From NCBI GenBank assembly GCA_016934645.1, contig JAFGSL010000378.1:1-20667 (forward strand): a DNA stretch of 20,667 bases, written 5' to 3'. This stretch comes from Anaerolineae bacterium (lineage in GTDB: Bacteria; Chloroflexota; Anaerolineae; B4-G1; SLSP01). The notes under the pieces were generated by a model. That model worked only from the letters and a program-made list of their open reading frames with translations, was not told where the DNA came from and searched no databases. Positions 14,292 through 20,667 of the stretch are shown piece by piece; positions within the stretch are counted from its first letter, which is position 1; each line of letters opens with the position of its first letter. The translations under genes and the position numbers were made by a program.

Positions 14292-15626
14292 ATGACCAAA
14301 ATCGTCATCATCGGCGCAGGCAGTGGATTTGGCGGAAGGCTCTCTGTGGACATTATGTCCCGCGAGGCCTTGCGCGACGCGGAGATTTGCCTGTGCGACA
14401 TCCATTCGGGACGGCTCAAGCAGGTAGCCAGCTACGTCCAACGCACGGTAGACAGGTACAATCTACCGACGAAAGTGAGCGCATCCACCGACCGCCGCGC
14501 CGCGCTCCCCGGAGCGGATTTCGTCATCACTTCGGTGGCTGTGGGTGGCGCTGCTTATGCCGGATCCCCTTTCAAAGAAGAAATCGAAATCCCCCGCAAA
14601 TACGGCATCGAGCAATCCGTGGCGGACACCGTCGGTGTGGGCGGCGTCTTTCGCTTCCTGCGCACCGGGCCGGTGCAGCACCAGTTCTTCTGGGACATCG
14701 AGGAATTGTGCCCCGACGCCTACGTCCTCAACCACACCAACCCGATGGCGATGCTCATCTGGCTGCACTCGGTGGATTCGTCGGTGCGCAACGTCGGCCT
14801 TTGCCACAGTGTCCAGGGGACGACGATACAACTGGCAGCGATGGTCGATGTTCCCTATGATGACGTCTCGTATCGCGTGGCGGGCATCAATCACCAAGCC
14901 TGGGTGCTCGAACTGATGCGCGGCAAAGAAAACCTCTATCCGCGCCTGCGTGAGTTCGCCGCCGACCCGCTACACGTGGTAGGCGAGGAAGTGCGTTTCG
15001 AGATGATGAAGCAGTTCGGCTACTTCGTCACCGAGAGCAGCCGCCACAACTCAGAATATCTGCCATACTTCCGCCAGACGCCGGAGCTTATGGCGCACTT
15101 CGGCCTGTCCATCCGTGAAGTGCTCGACATGCCGCTGCGTGTGCGTGATTGGATGCAGGATACCGGCGTGGACGACGGCAACGCGCCCGTCGGTGAGTTG
15201 CGCCTCTCCCGCGAATTCACCACCGGCATCATGGAGGCGATGCTAACCAACGTCCCCTACAGCTTCAACGGCAACGTGATGAACACCGGTCTCATCACCA
15301 ACCTGCCCGACGGCTGCTGCGTGGAAGTCCCGTGTCTGGTGGATGCGCGCGGCGTCCACCCGTGTTATGTAGGCGACCTGCCGCCGCACCTCGCAGCGCT
15401 CAACCGCTCGAACATCGCCGTGCAAGAGTTGGCCGTCTACGCCGTCCTCAACCGCGATCCCGAAGCCGCCTTCCACGCCTGCGCGCTCGATCCGCTGACG
15501 GCGGCGATCCTGCCGCTGCACAAAATCCGCGCGCTGTTCGACGAGTTGTGGGCAGCCGAAGAGCCGCTGCTCAAGTGGTTCGATCCACACCACACCGGGC
15601 CACTGCCGGAAATCTGCGCGCCGTAG
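14292..15626 (+). CDS. Glycoside hydrolase family 4 (alpha-galactosidase/alpha-glucosidase-like, NAD- and metal-dependent)
   Basis: 444-residue GH4 enzyme. The family cleaves glycosides by an oxidation-elimination-addition-reduction cycle using NAD+ and Mn2+. The N-terminal Rossmann motif is IVIIGAGSGFGG (4-15). NHTNPMAM is the substrate/cofactor segment, and the metal ligands are C171 in GLCHSVQG and H201 in AGINHQAW. The Cys-His pairing and CHSVQ sequence favour the alpha-galactosidase/alpha-glucosidase/glucuronidase branch over 6-phospho-glycosidases, but this is inference. No signal peptide is present, so the enzyme is cytoplasmic. Start ATG 14292 has only a weak Shine-Dalgarno (AAAGG at 14278-14282). 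It lies between two sulfatase-fold genes and has its own promoter, so it may release sugars after desulfation of a glycan. Confidence 0.92.
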   Translation: MTKIVIIGAGSGFGGRLSVDIMSREALRDAEICLCDIHSGRLKQVASYVQRTVDRYNLPTKVSASTDRRAALPGADFVITSVAVGGAAYAGSPFKEEIEIPRKYGIEQSVADTVGVGGVFRFLRTGPVQHQFFWDIEELCPDAYVLNHTNPMAMLIWLHSVDSSVRNVGLCHSVQGTTIQLAAMVDVPYDDVSYRVAGINHQAWVLELMRGKENLYPRLREFAADPLHVVGEEVRFEMMKQFGYFVTESSRHNSEYLPYFRQTPELMAHFGLSIREVLDMPLRVRDWMQDTGVDDGNAPVGELRLSREFTTGIMEAMLTNVPYSFNGNVMNTGLITNLPDGCCVEVPCLVDARGVHPCYVGDLPPHLAALNRSNIAVQELAVYAVLNRDPEAAFHACALDPLTAAILPLHKIRALFDELWAAEEPLLKWFDPHHTGPLPEICAP

Positions 15627-15627
15627 T

Positions 15628-15688
15628 GATTGGTGATTAGGAATTGGGGAATAGGATGAATCCTGCTTGATAACCAATCCCCGACCCC
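15628..15688 (+). repeat. GATT-type heptamer array with inverted partner before the Cys-type sulfatase
   Basis: Seven-base units GATTGGT (15628), GATTAGG (15635), AATTGGG (15642) and GAATAGG (15649) follow the GH4 stop. The later sequence ATAACCAATCCCC holds inverted copies of the same words, and AGGAT/ATCCT (15653-15664) form a small hairpin between. The array starts 1 base after the GH4 stop codon. Confidence 0.65.
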
Positions 15689-15711
15689 CACTACAGAAAA
15701 GGAGCGAATCG

Positions 15712-17184
15712 ATGGCAGCATCCGCACAGCCAAACATTCTTCTCATTATGTCCGACCAGATGAAGGCGACGGCCAGCCATCTGTACGGCAACACGTTCTG
15801 TGAGACGCCGTCGATGGCGCGGTTGGCGGACGAGGGCGTGCTATTCGAAAACGCCTTCACCCCACATCCGTTGTGCGTGCCTGCGCGGGTTTCACTGTGG
15901 ACGTCGCAATGGCCCCATTCGCACGGTTCGCGCCGCAACGAGACCTTAATGCCGACGGAGGCGACACACGCCTTCAAACTATGGAAAGAGGCCGGTTACC
16001 GGCTTGGCCTCATCGGCAAAAACCACTGCTTCGAGCAGCCGGAAGACCTGGATTTATTCGACGTGTGGGGTGAAATCGGCCACGGCTGGTTGGACGAGAA
16101 CGCACAGACGAAGGGAATGTCGTGGTTCCGCCCCATCGAAGGCATCCGCGAGGCGCACGCCTTACGCCGCACCATGGTTCCGCAGAGCTTGCGCTTTGGC
16201 TACGCCATCTCCGATGCACCTCTGGAAGATCACTCCACCGGCCTCATCGCCGGGCAGACCGTGCACTTCCTGGAACAACATGGCAACAAACCATTCGCGC
16301 TTTGGGTCTCATTCCCTGATCCCCACGAACCGTGGGTTGCGCCGCGCCGTTACGCGGAGATGTTCCCGCCGGAGAAAATCCAGCTTCCGCCGTGGCGCGC
16401 AGGCGAATTCGCCGGGCTGGAAGTGCCCGAGCGCAATCGCGTGCTCTACCAGATTCTGGGGATGGAAGAGGACGCCATCGAGGACGTCTACGGCGTGATG
16501 GGCGTTTACTACGGGATGGTGCGCTTCCTCGATGATGGAATCGGGCAGATTCTCGACGCCCTGGATCGTCTTGGCTTGCGCGAGAACACCATCGTCGTCT
16601 TTTGCGCCGATCACGGCGACTTTATGGGCGAACATCGCATGACGTGCAAAGGCGGCGTGTTCTACGACTGCCTCACCCACGTGCCGTTGGTCGTTTCGTG
16701 GCCCGGTCACATCGCGGCGGGGCGACGTGAGGACAGCATGGCCAACCTGGTGGACATCGTGCCGACGCTGCTGTGCTTGCAGGGGATAGATGTCCCCCGG
16801 TCAATGCATGGGCAGCCGTTGCCAATCGTCACCACCGAGTCGCCACGCGACGTGACGTTTTCCGAATATGGTGCAGGCGGCCCGCCTTTCACACTGGATG
16901 ACCTTTACGCACTCCCGCAGCCCCACGGACGGCGCGCGTTGATGCAATCCCTGCGGTGGCGCGAGGCCGAAGGCCGGCGCAAAATGGTCCGCACCCGCGC
17001 GTGGAAGTATGTCCATGATCCCGCCGGAGATAAGGATGAACTGTACGATCTGCGCACCGACCCGTGGGAGTTGGTGAACGTGGCAAATGATCTTGCAAAC
17101 CAGTGGGTAGTCGCAGAGATGCAGAAACACCTGGCAAATTGGAGCATCACCACTGAGGATGCGAAACCAGTACCACTGCCATAG
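15712..17184 (+). CDS. Formylglycine (Cys-type) sulfatase
   Basis: 490-residue type I sulfatase. The maturation signature is intact: C55-V-P-A-R59 in HPLCVPARVSLWTSQ, where Cys would be oxidised to formylglycine by an anaerobic or FGE-type maturase encoded elsewhere. Other family features are QPNILLIMSDQ with metal ligand D15 near the N-terminus and CADHGDFMGEH with D300/H301. The end (WKYVHDPAGDKDELYDLRTDPWELVN) is the standard sulfatase C-terminal block, split here as WKYVHDPAG and DELYDLRTDPWELVN. No signal peptide is visible, so the enzyme is probably cytoplasmic, unlike many polysaccharide sulfatases. The frame is open from TTG 15667; ATG 15712 follows AAGGAG by 7 bases and is preferred. 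It sits 85 bases after GH4, supporting a role in carbohydrate desulfation. Confidence 0.92.
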   Translation: MAASAQPNILLIMSDQMKATASHLYGNTFCETPSMARLADEGVLFENAFTPHPLCVPARVSLWTSQWPHSHGSRRNETLMPTEATHAFKLWKEAGYRLGLIGKNHCFEQPEDLDLFDVWGEIGHGWLDENAQTKGMSWFRPIEGIREAHALRRTMVPQSLRFGYAISDAPLEDHSTGLIAGQTVHFLEQHGNKPFALWVSFPDPHEPWVAPRRYAEMFPPEKIQLPPWRAGEFAGLEVPERNRVLYQILGMEEDAIEDVYGVMGVYYGMVRFLDDGIGQILDALDRLGLRENTIVVFCADHGDFMGEHRMTCKGGVFYDCLTHVPLVVSWPGHIAAGRREDSMANLVDIVPTLLCLQGIDVPRSMHGQPLPIVTTESPRDVTFSEYGAGGPPFTLDDLYALPQPHGRRALMQSLRWREAEGRRKMVRTRAWKYVHDPAGDKDELYDLRTDPWELVNVANDLANQWVVAEMQKHLANWSITTEDAKPVPLP

Positions 17185-17229
17185 CAGCAATATCTTGCAT
17201 AGGTGAACAACAACGAGGAGGGTATTTTT

Positions 17230-17463
17230 ATGACACGCAGACGCCGTACCTCAAGCTACAGGCGGCCGCGCCGCAGCTCACGCAGCAGCAGTAACCGCAT
17301 ACGCGGCGGAGAACGCATTCTGTTCATCGTGGGCGCGACGCTGTACGTCATCGGGCTGTTTGGCGGTCTCAACCTGCTCGCCATGCCCGCTATGACGGCC
17401 ACCGTGCTCTTGATTCTGGGTGGGGGTATGCTCCTGGCCCTGACTTTGTTGTTCGTCTTTTAG
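17230..17463 (+). CDS. Small basic two-helix membrane protein, unknown function
   Basis: 77-residue protein of no family I recognise. Residues 1-28 are dominated by Arg and Ser (RRRR near the start, then SSRSSS), strongly basic and likely cytoplasmic. Two hydrophobic segments follow, about residues 29-50 and 55-77, with Gly-rich faces (IGLFGGLNLL; LILGGGMLLA). The protein ends in the membrane with no C-terminal tail. ATG 17230 is preferred over in-frame GTG 17203 because GAGGAGGG lies 7 bases upstream. It stands between the Cys-type sulfatase and xseA with a promoter-like sequence at its 3' end, so it is probably the last gene of the sulfatase unit. Coding status rests on the ribosome binding site and membrane composition only. 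Confidence 0.7.
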   Translation: MTRRRRTSSYRRPRRSSRSSSNRIRGGERILFIVGATLYVIGLFGGLNLLAMPAMTATVLLILGGGMLLALTLLFVF

Positions 17464-17469
17464 TATACT
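17440..17469 (+). promoter_or_regulatory. Possible xseA promoter
   Basis: CTGACT (17440-17445) and TATACT (17464-17469) are separated by 18 bases. The -10 is good and the -35 is weak. The leader to ATG 17628 would be about 150 bases and include the C-rich tract and the GACT array. Confidence 0.35.
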
Positions 17470-17524
17470 CCCTGTGTATCATCTCAACAGAAAGAGGAGA
17501 AGTGAAGGTTTTTTGGAGGCTGCA

Positions 17525-17546
17525 CCCGCCCCCAAACCCCCACCCC
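17525..17546 (-). other. G-quadruplex-type motif on the minus strand
   Basis: Four C-runs of 3, 5, 5 and 4 bases at 17525-17546 give, on the minus strand, GGGG-T-GGGGG-TTT-GGGGG-C-GGG. This is a canonical four-run quadruplex pattern with loops of 1, 3 and 1 base, in the xseA leader. Confidence 0.7.
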
Positions 17547-17581
17547 ATATTCTTGAGAAGATACCGGTAATCCGCCGTTCA

Positions 17582-17612
17582 GACTATCCGACTAAAGACT
17601 GTTAGACTGTTT
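17582..17612 (+). repeat. GACT-type array in the xseA leader
   Basis: Units GACTATCC, GACTAAA, GACTGTTA and GACTGTTT begin at 17582, 17590, 17597 and 17605. AGGAG at 17617-17621 and ATG at 17628 follow. It shares the 11-mer ACTATCCGACT with the array at 10403. Confidence 0.8.
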
Positions 17613-17627
17613 TTCCAGGAGAATCGT

Positions 17628-18980
17628 ATGTGGGATCAAATGGCACTTTTCTCGCAATCTGACCGCCCCTACAGCGTCAGTGAGATCACGGGACGGATTC
17701 GCGCGCTCCTAGAAAAAGAGCCGCTGCTGCAAGATGTATGGATCGAAGGCGAAGTTTCCAACTTCTCACGGGCATCGTCTGGCCACATCTACTTCACGCT
17801 GAAGGACGCGGGCGCGCAGATGAGCGGTGTCGTCTGGCGAAGCCAGGCACAGGCGCTCTCGTATGTGCCTCGTTCCGGTGATCAGGTCGTCGTGCACGGT
17901 CGCATCGGCTTGTACGAGCAAGGCGGGCGCTACCAGATTTACGTCGATGCGATCCGCCCAGCCGGGCGCGGTTCGCTCTTCCAGGAATTCGAGCGTCTCA
18001 AGGCGCAGTTGGAGGCCGAAGGGCTGTTCGCGCCGGAGCGCAAGCGCCCCCTGCCAGCGTACCCGCAACACATCGGCGTGGTCACGTCGCCGACGGCGGC
18101 AGCGTTCCGGGACGTGATCAACGTGCTGACGCGGCGCTACCCGCTGGCGGAGGTATTGCTTTCGCCAACGCTGGTGCAAGGAGAGACCGCCCCACCTCAG
18201 ATCGTCGCGGCGCTGGCAGCGCTGAATGTCCGTGACGCCGCATGCGACAGCCCCGACGTTATCCTTATCGTGCGCGGCGGCGGATCGTTGGAGGATTTGT
18301 GGGCGTTCAATGACGAGCGCGTGGCGCGGGCAGTAGCGGCCTCGCGCATCCCGGTGATTTCGGGCGTAGGGCACGAGACGGACTTCACGTTGACCGATTT
18401 CGCCGCCGACCATCGCGCCCCTACCCCATCGGCAGCAGCCGAGATGGCCACACCCGACCGCGCAGAACTGCAAGCCATGTTACAACAACGCCAGATGCAC
18501 CTGGCACGCACCTTCGAGGCAAAGGTACAGGGATTCCGCGAGCGTGTCGCACAGTTCAACCGCGCCTTGCAGTATCTATCGCCAGCAGCCCGGCTCGCTA
18601 ATGCCCGCCAGCGCGTGGATGATATCCTGGCACGTGCGGACGCAGCGATAGCGCATCGTCTGGTCGTGCAACGGCAGCAGGTAACAGGATTGGCGGCACG
18701 CCTCGCGGCACTAAATCCCGACGCTGTATTGGCACGCGGATACGCGATTGTGCAGGAGCGCGAGACGGGAAGTGTGATCACGTCGGCAAAAACGATTACG
18801 CCGGGACTAGCGTTGACCCTACGGTTGCAAGACGGCGAGGCCGCCGCGCGGGGAGAGACTTCTCTGTCAGAACTAAAGGGAGATTTACCGGCAACCCGCC
18901 CTTATCCAGGAATTACAGAAATTCGCGACACGATTTCCACTGAGCGGGGAGCTGCTCTTCTTGACGAAACACAAGTGTGA
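17628..18980 (+). CDS. xseA: Exodeoxyribonuclease VII large subunit
   Basis: 450-residue large subunit of exonuclease VII, which degrades single-stranded DNA from both ends and acts in mismatch repair and removal of DNA-protein or topoisomerase adducts. An N-terminal OB-fold occupies about residues 15-110 (VWIEGEVSNF, HIYFTLKD). The catalytic domain carries GVVTSPTAAAFRD (150-162), RGGGSLEDLWAFNDE (216-230) and GVGHETDFTLTDFAADH (246-262), all characteristic of XseA. A helical, coiled-coil-rich region follows to about 365, and a C-terminal segment with LARGYAIVQ closes the family domain. Length fits the family. ATG 17628 follows AGGAG with 6-7 bases spacing. The small-subunit gene xseB, often directly downstream, is absent here: a convergent permease gene ends 26 bases away. 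Confidence 0.96.
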   Translation: MWDQMALFSQSDRPYSVSEITGRIRALLEKEPLLQDVWIEGEVSNFSRASSGHIYFTLKDAGAQMSGVVWRSQAQALSYVPRSGDQVVVHGRIGLYEQGGRYQIYVDAIRPAGRGSLFQEFERLKAQLEAEGLFAPERKRPLPAYPQHIGVVTSPTAAAFRDVINVLTRRYPLAEVLLSPTLVQGETAPPQIVAALAALNVRDAACDSPDVILIVRGGGSLEDLWAFNDERVARAVAASRIPVISGVGHETDFTLTDFAADHRAPTPSAAAEMATPDRAELQAMLQQRQMHLARTFEAKVQGFRERVAQFNRALQYLSPAARLANARQRVDDILARADAAIAHRLVVQRQQVTGLAARLAALNPDAVLARGYAIVQERETGSVITSAKTITPGLALTLRLQDGEAAARGETSLSELKGDLPATRPYPGITEIRDTISTERGAALLDETQV

Positions 18981-19006
18981 GTGTTTCTGAATAAACCAAG
19001 CAAATC

Positions 19007-20362
19007 CTACTCATACTTTAGCGCGTGAATTGGACTAAGCGCGGCAGCACGAATGGCGGGGTAGATGCCGGATATCACCCCTATCAAGGCAGCAAAGAGG
19101 ATGGCGAAGATCGGTAGCCACAGCGGAGTCGCCGTCAGCGTTTGCGCAGCTTCCTGCCCGGCCATGCCCGGTCCCATGTAACCCAGTCCCCCCTGCGAAA
19201 TAAGCGGCTGTCCCAAAACATTGATCAGCGCATTAAGCCCAATCGCCAGCAACACCCCACCGATGCCGCCCAGAAAACCGATGCTGCCCGCCTCCGCCAG
19301 GAAGACCGACATCACATCCTGGTTGGTCGCGCCGATGGCCTTCATCAAGCCGATCTCGCGCGTCCGTTCGTAGATCGCCATCACCATCGTATTGGCGATG
19401 CCGAACGCTGCTACTAGCAGCGCCACCGCTCCGATGCCACCGAGGATGGCCTGCACGATCAGAAAGAACTGGTTGATACTCTCCAATGTCTGTCGATCCG
19501 ATTGTACAGTGAAGCCCATATCCTTGACCTGTTGTTCTATGACGGGCGCCTGGTTTGGATCTTGCACCTTAACGAGGACCTGGGAGTACCCCTTGCGCGC
19601 GGACGATTGGGCCTCCGGCGGCAGTCCAGAGTTCATTCGCTGATTGAGCCGCCGCGCCTCTTTGATCGGCATGAAAATGCTGTAGTCGTACATGTAGCCC
19701 TGTCGCTTCAATTCACCCACGACTTCCAGACGTGCGACAACGCTTTCGGTCGAATACATGTCGCCTTCGTTATAGGTGTATTGCGTCATCTGCAGCATCT
19801 TGTCCATCAATTCGGGAACCTCCGGCGGTGTCTCGTTCTCCTCCATACGCTGTTCCCATGGGATAAAGCTCTCGGAAACCATGGCACCGATGACCACCTG
19901 GCCCCGGTAGAGTTCCATTGTTCCCCGGTTGAGTTTGGCGATTTTGACGAACTCGTCCATTTCGACGCCGTAGATCTGCCCCCACCCTTCCTGGCGATCC
20001 AGCTTGAGCGGTCCCATCATCGTCACGTCCAGAAAAGGCGTCACCGCGATAACGCCTTCCATCTGGCGAATTTGATCCAGCACATCATCGTCGAGCACGA
20101 GGTTTTGCTGTTGTTGCTGCGTGCTACCATCGGCCCTTACTTCCATCATCCCCCAATAACTGTCGTTGCGCACCATCAACTCGTCGAGACCACCCATACC
20201 ATAAAGGCTTTCCGTCGCCAGCTTTTGCAAGCCAGCACCCAACGAGACAAGCACGACGACCGCCGCCGTGCCGATGATCACGCCAATAGCCGTCATCGCC
20301 ACACGCGCCTTCATGCGCTTGAGGTTGCTCAAGACTAAACGGAGTAAGTCACGAATGGTCAT
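19007..20362 (-). CDS. MacB/FtsX-type ABC transporter permease
   Basis: 451-residue permease of the MacB type: one N-terminal helix (about 21-42), a large extracytoplasmic domain (about 50-300), then three C-terminal helices (about 301-327, 355-380 and 413-433) with the FtsX-family loop ERTREIGLMKAIGA at 332-345. Such permeases work with an ATPase and, often, an adaptor protein in mechanotransmission-type export of peptides, lipoproteins or antibiotics. No ATPase gene lies within the window. The extracytoplasmic part has an unusual QQQQQ run. The frame is open to 20563, but MTIRDLLRL at ATG 20362 is the family-like start and the upstream part is low-complexity. No Shine-Dalgarno sequence precedes it; instead an octamer array touches the ATG. 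Confidence 0.9.
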   Translation of the reverse strand: MTIRDLLRLVLSNLKRMKARVAMTAIGVIIGTAAVVVLVSLGAGLQKLATESLYGMGGLDELMVRNDSYWGMMEVRADGSTQQQQQNLVLDDDVLDQIRQMEGVIAVTPFLDVTMMGPLKLDRQEGWGQIYGVEMDEFVKIAKLNRGTMELYRGQVVIGAMVSESFIPWEQRMEENETPPEVPELMDKMLQMTQYTYNEGDMYSTESVVARLEVVGELKRQGYMYDYSIFMPIKEARRLNQRMNSGLPPEAQSSARKGYSQVLVKVQDPNQAPVIEQQVKDMGFTVQSDRQTLESINQFFLIVQAILGGIGAVALLVAAFGIANTMVMAIYERTREIGLMKAIGATNQDVMSVFLAEAGSIGFLGGIGGVLLAIGLNALINVLGQPLISQGGLGYMGPGMAGQEAAQTLTATPLWLPIFAILFAALIGVISGIYPAIRAAALSPIHALKYE

Positions 20363-20418
20363 AGCGAATAGAAGAATCAGAGAATCAGCGAATGGGCGAA
20401 TCAGCGAATAGCGAGAAG
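20363..20418 (-). repeat. Octamer array abutting the permease start codon
   Basis: Six contiguous 8-base units fill 20363-20410, with a seventh degenerate one to 20418. Read toward the gene the words include GATTCGCC, CATTCGCT, GATTCTCT, GATTCTTC and TATTCGCT (twice). The last base touches the ATG, leaving no room for a ribosome binding site. Confidence 0.85.
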
Positions 20419-20438
20419 GGAAATTCCTCTTAACTGTT

Positions 20439-20465
20439 ACGTCTTGCTTCTTACCCCTTGCATCT
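20439..20465. repeat. Short repeat-like tract between the two minus-strand genes
   Basis: ACGTCTTGC at 20439-20447 followed by TTCTTACCCC and TTGCATCTT has a loose 8-base rhythm. The 9-mer recurs at 11151-11159 within the 5' end of the second MFS gene. Confidence 0.4.
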
Positions 20466-20667
20466 TTAGCTGCCCAAGCCCAGGAACGCTTTGACGAAAC
20501 GCCAGATTTTTTGCGGCAGAGTCTCCGGCATTTGGGCAGAACCATCCGGCCCCATAGCGCCATCTGGTCCCATTGCCCCGTCGAGACCTTCGTATTCAGG
20601 CATCTCCATCACCTCCACGGTGAGCGTCTCGCTATAGATTTGCGTCTGGTTGAGGTCATCCACGTAA
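20466..20667 (-). CDS. C-terminal part of an unidentified protein, gene open at right edge
   Basis: The frame is open to the window edge (first full codon Tyr, then Val encoded by GTG 20663), so this is the 3' end of a longer gene; the GTG need not be a start. About 66 residues are visible. A short structured-looking start (QTQIYSETLTVEVMEMPE) is followed by a Gly-rich linker with two GAMGPD hexapeptides and a basic amphipathic end (PQKIWRFVKAFLGLGS). It is 103 bases upstream of the MacB-like permease on the same strand, so it is probably the upstream member of that export operon, perhaps an adaptor or periplasmic subunit. That role is inference from position; no family motif is visible in the fragment. 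Confidence 0.6.
   Translation of the reverse strand, partial: YVDDLNQTQIYSETLTVEVMEMPEYEGLDGAMGPDGAMGPDGSAQMPETLPQKIWRFVKAFLGLGS
20544..20579 (-). repeat. Collagen-like hexapeptide duplication
   Basis: Two in-frame copies of GAMGPD. The 18-base copies differ at four third-codon positions but encode the same peptide, so the repeat is old and kept at the protein level. Confidence 0.75.

Noticed and set aside
15243..15977. Minus-strand frame crossing the GH4/sulfatase boundary
   Set aside because: It runs antisense through two well-supported genes and their intergenic repeat; no motif or credible ribosome binding site.
17502..17570. 22-codon frame starting at GTG 17502 after AGAGGAG
   Set aside because: Spacing of the ribosome site is only 2 bases and the peptide is Pro-rich from the C-rich tract; not supportable as a gene.
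19502..20338. Plus-strand frame of 278 codons opposite the permease
   Set aside because: His-rich, unstructured translation without a family match. The minus strand encodes a conserved MacB/FtsX-type permease throughout.

Overview
The window looks like a chromosomal accessory region of a GC-rich, polysaccharide-degrading environmental bacterium. The mix of a GH172 (DUF2961) protein, a GH43 enzyme, an NAD-dependent GH4 enzyme, sulfatase-fold enzymes, a DinB-like protein, two MFS carriers and a MacB-type permease would suit Chloroflexota (Anaerolineae-like). That placement is inference from gene content; there is no rRNA or other phylogenetic marker here. No tRNA, rRNA, insertion sequence, prophage or CRISPR array was seen, and no gene-free stretch exceeds 300 bases.

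Layout. 1-1080: 3' part of a GH172 gene that is open at the left edge. 1133-3933: a tight co-directional unit of an MscS-type channel, a CorA-type metal transporter and a fumarylacetoacetate-hydrolase-family enzyme. 3966-4782: an overlapping MntA/HepT (MNT/HEPN) toxin-antitoxin pair. 4877-7764: a GH43 glycosidase and a type I phosphomannose isomerase. 7742-9025 (minus): an MFS carrier overlapping the isomerase gene tail to tail. 9157-12430: a serine-hydrolase lipoprotein, a DinB-like protein and a second MFS carrier. 12507-17184: a sulfatase-fold protein with Thr in the nucleophile position, a GH4 glycosidase and a conventional Cys-type sulfatase. 17230-18980: a small basic membrane protein and xseA. 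19007-20362 (minus): a MacB/FtsX-like permease, followed by a gene open at the right edge. The GH172, GH43, GH4, sulfatase, isomerase and MFS genes read as a scattered toolkit for debranching and desulfating plant or algal glycans and feeding the sugars into central metabolism; no sugar ABC transporter or transcriptional regulator is present.

The most unusual signal is between the genes. Seven transcription-unit leaders carry short tandem arrays of 7-8 bp units beginning GAYT (GATT in four, GACT in three), all in the orientation of the downstream gene and mostly ending just before the Shine-Dalgarno sequence. An eighth leader (GH4) has a heptamer array of a different sequence plus inverted copies. 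The unit words differ between loci while period, orientation and position are kept, so this is not one copied element. Three leaders (manA, dinB-like, GH4) also hold competing hairpins. These arrays are the best candidate for an undescribed regulatory or repeat system.
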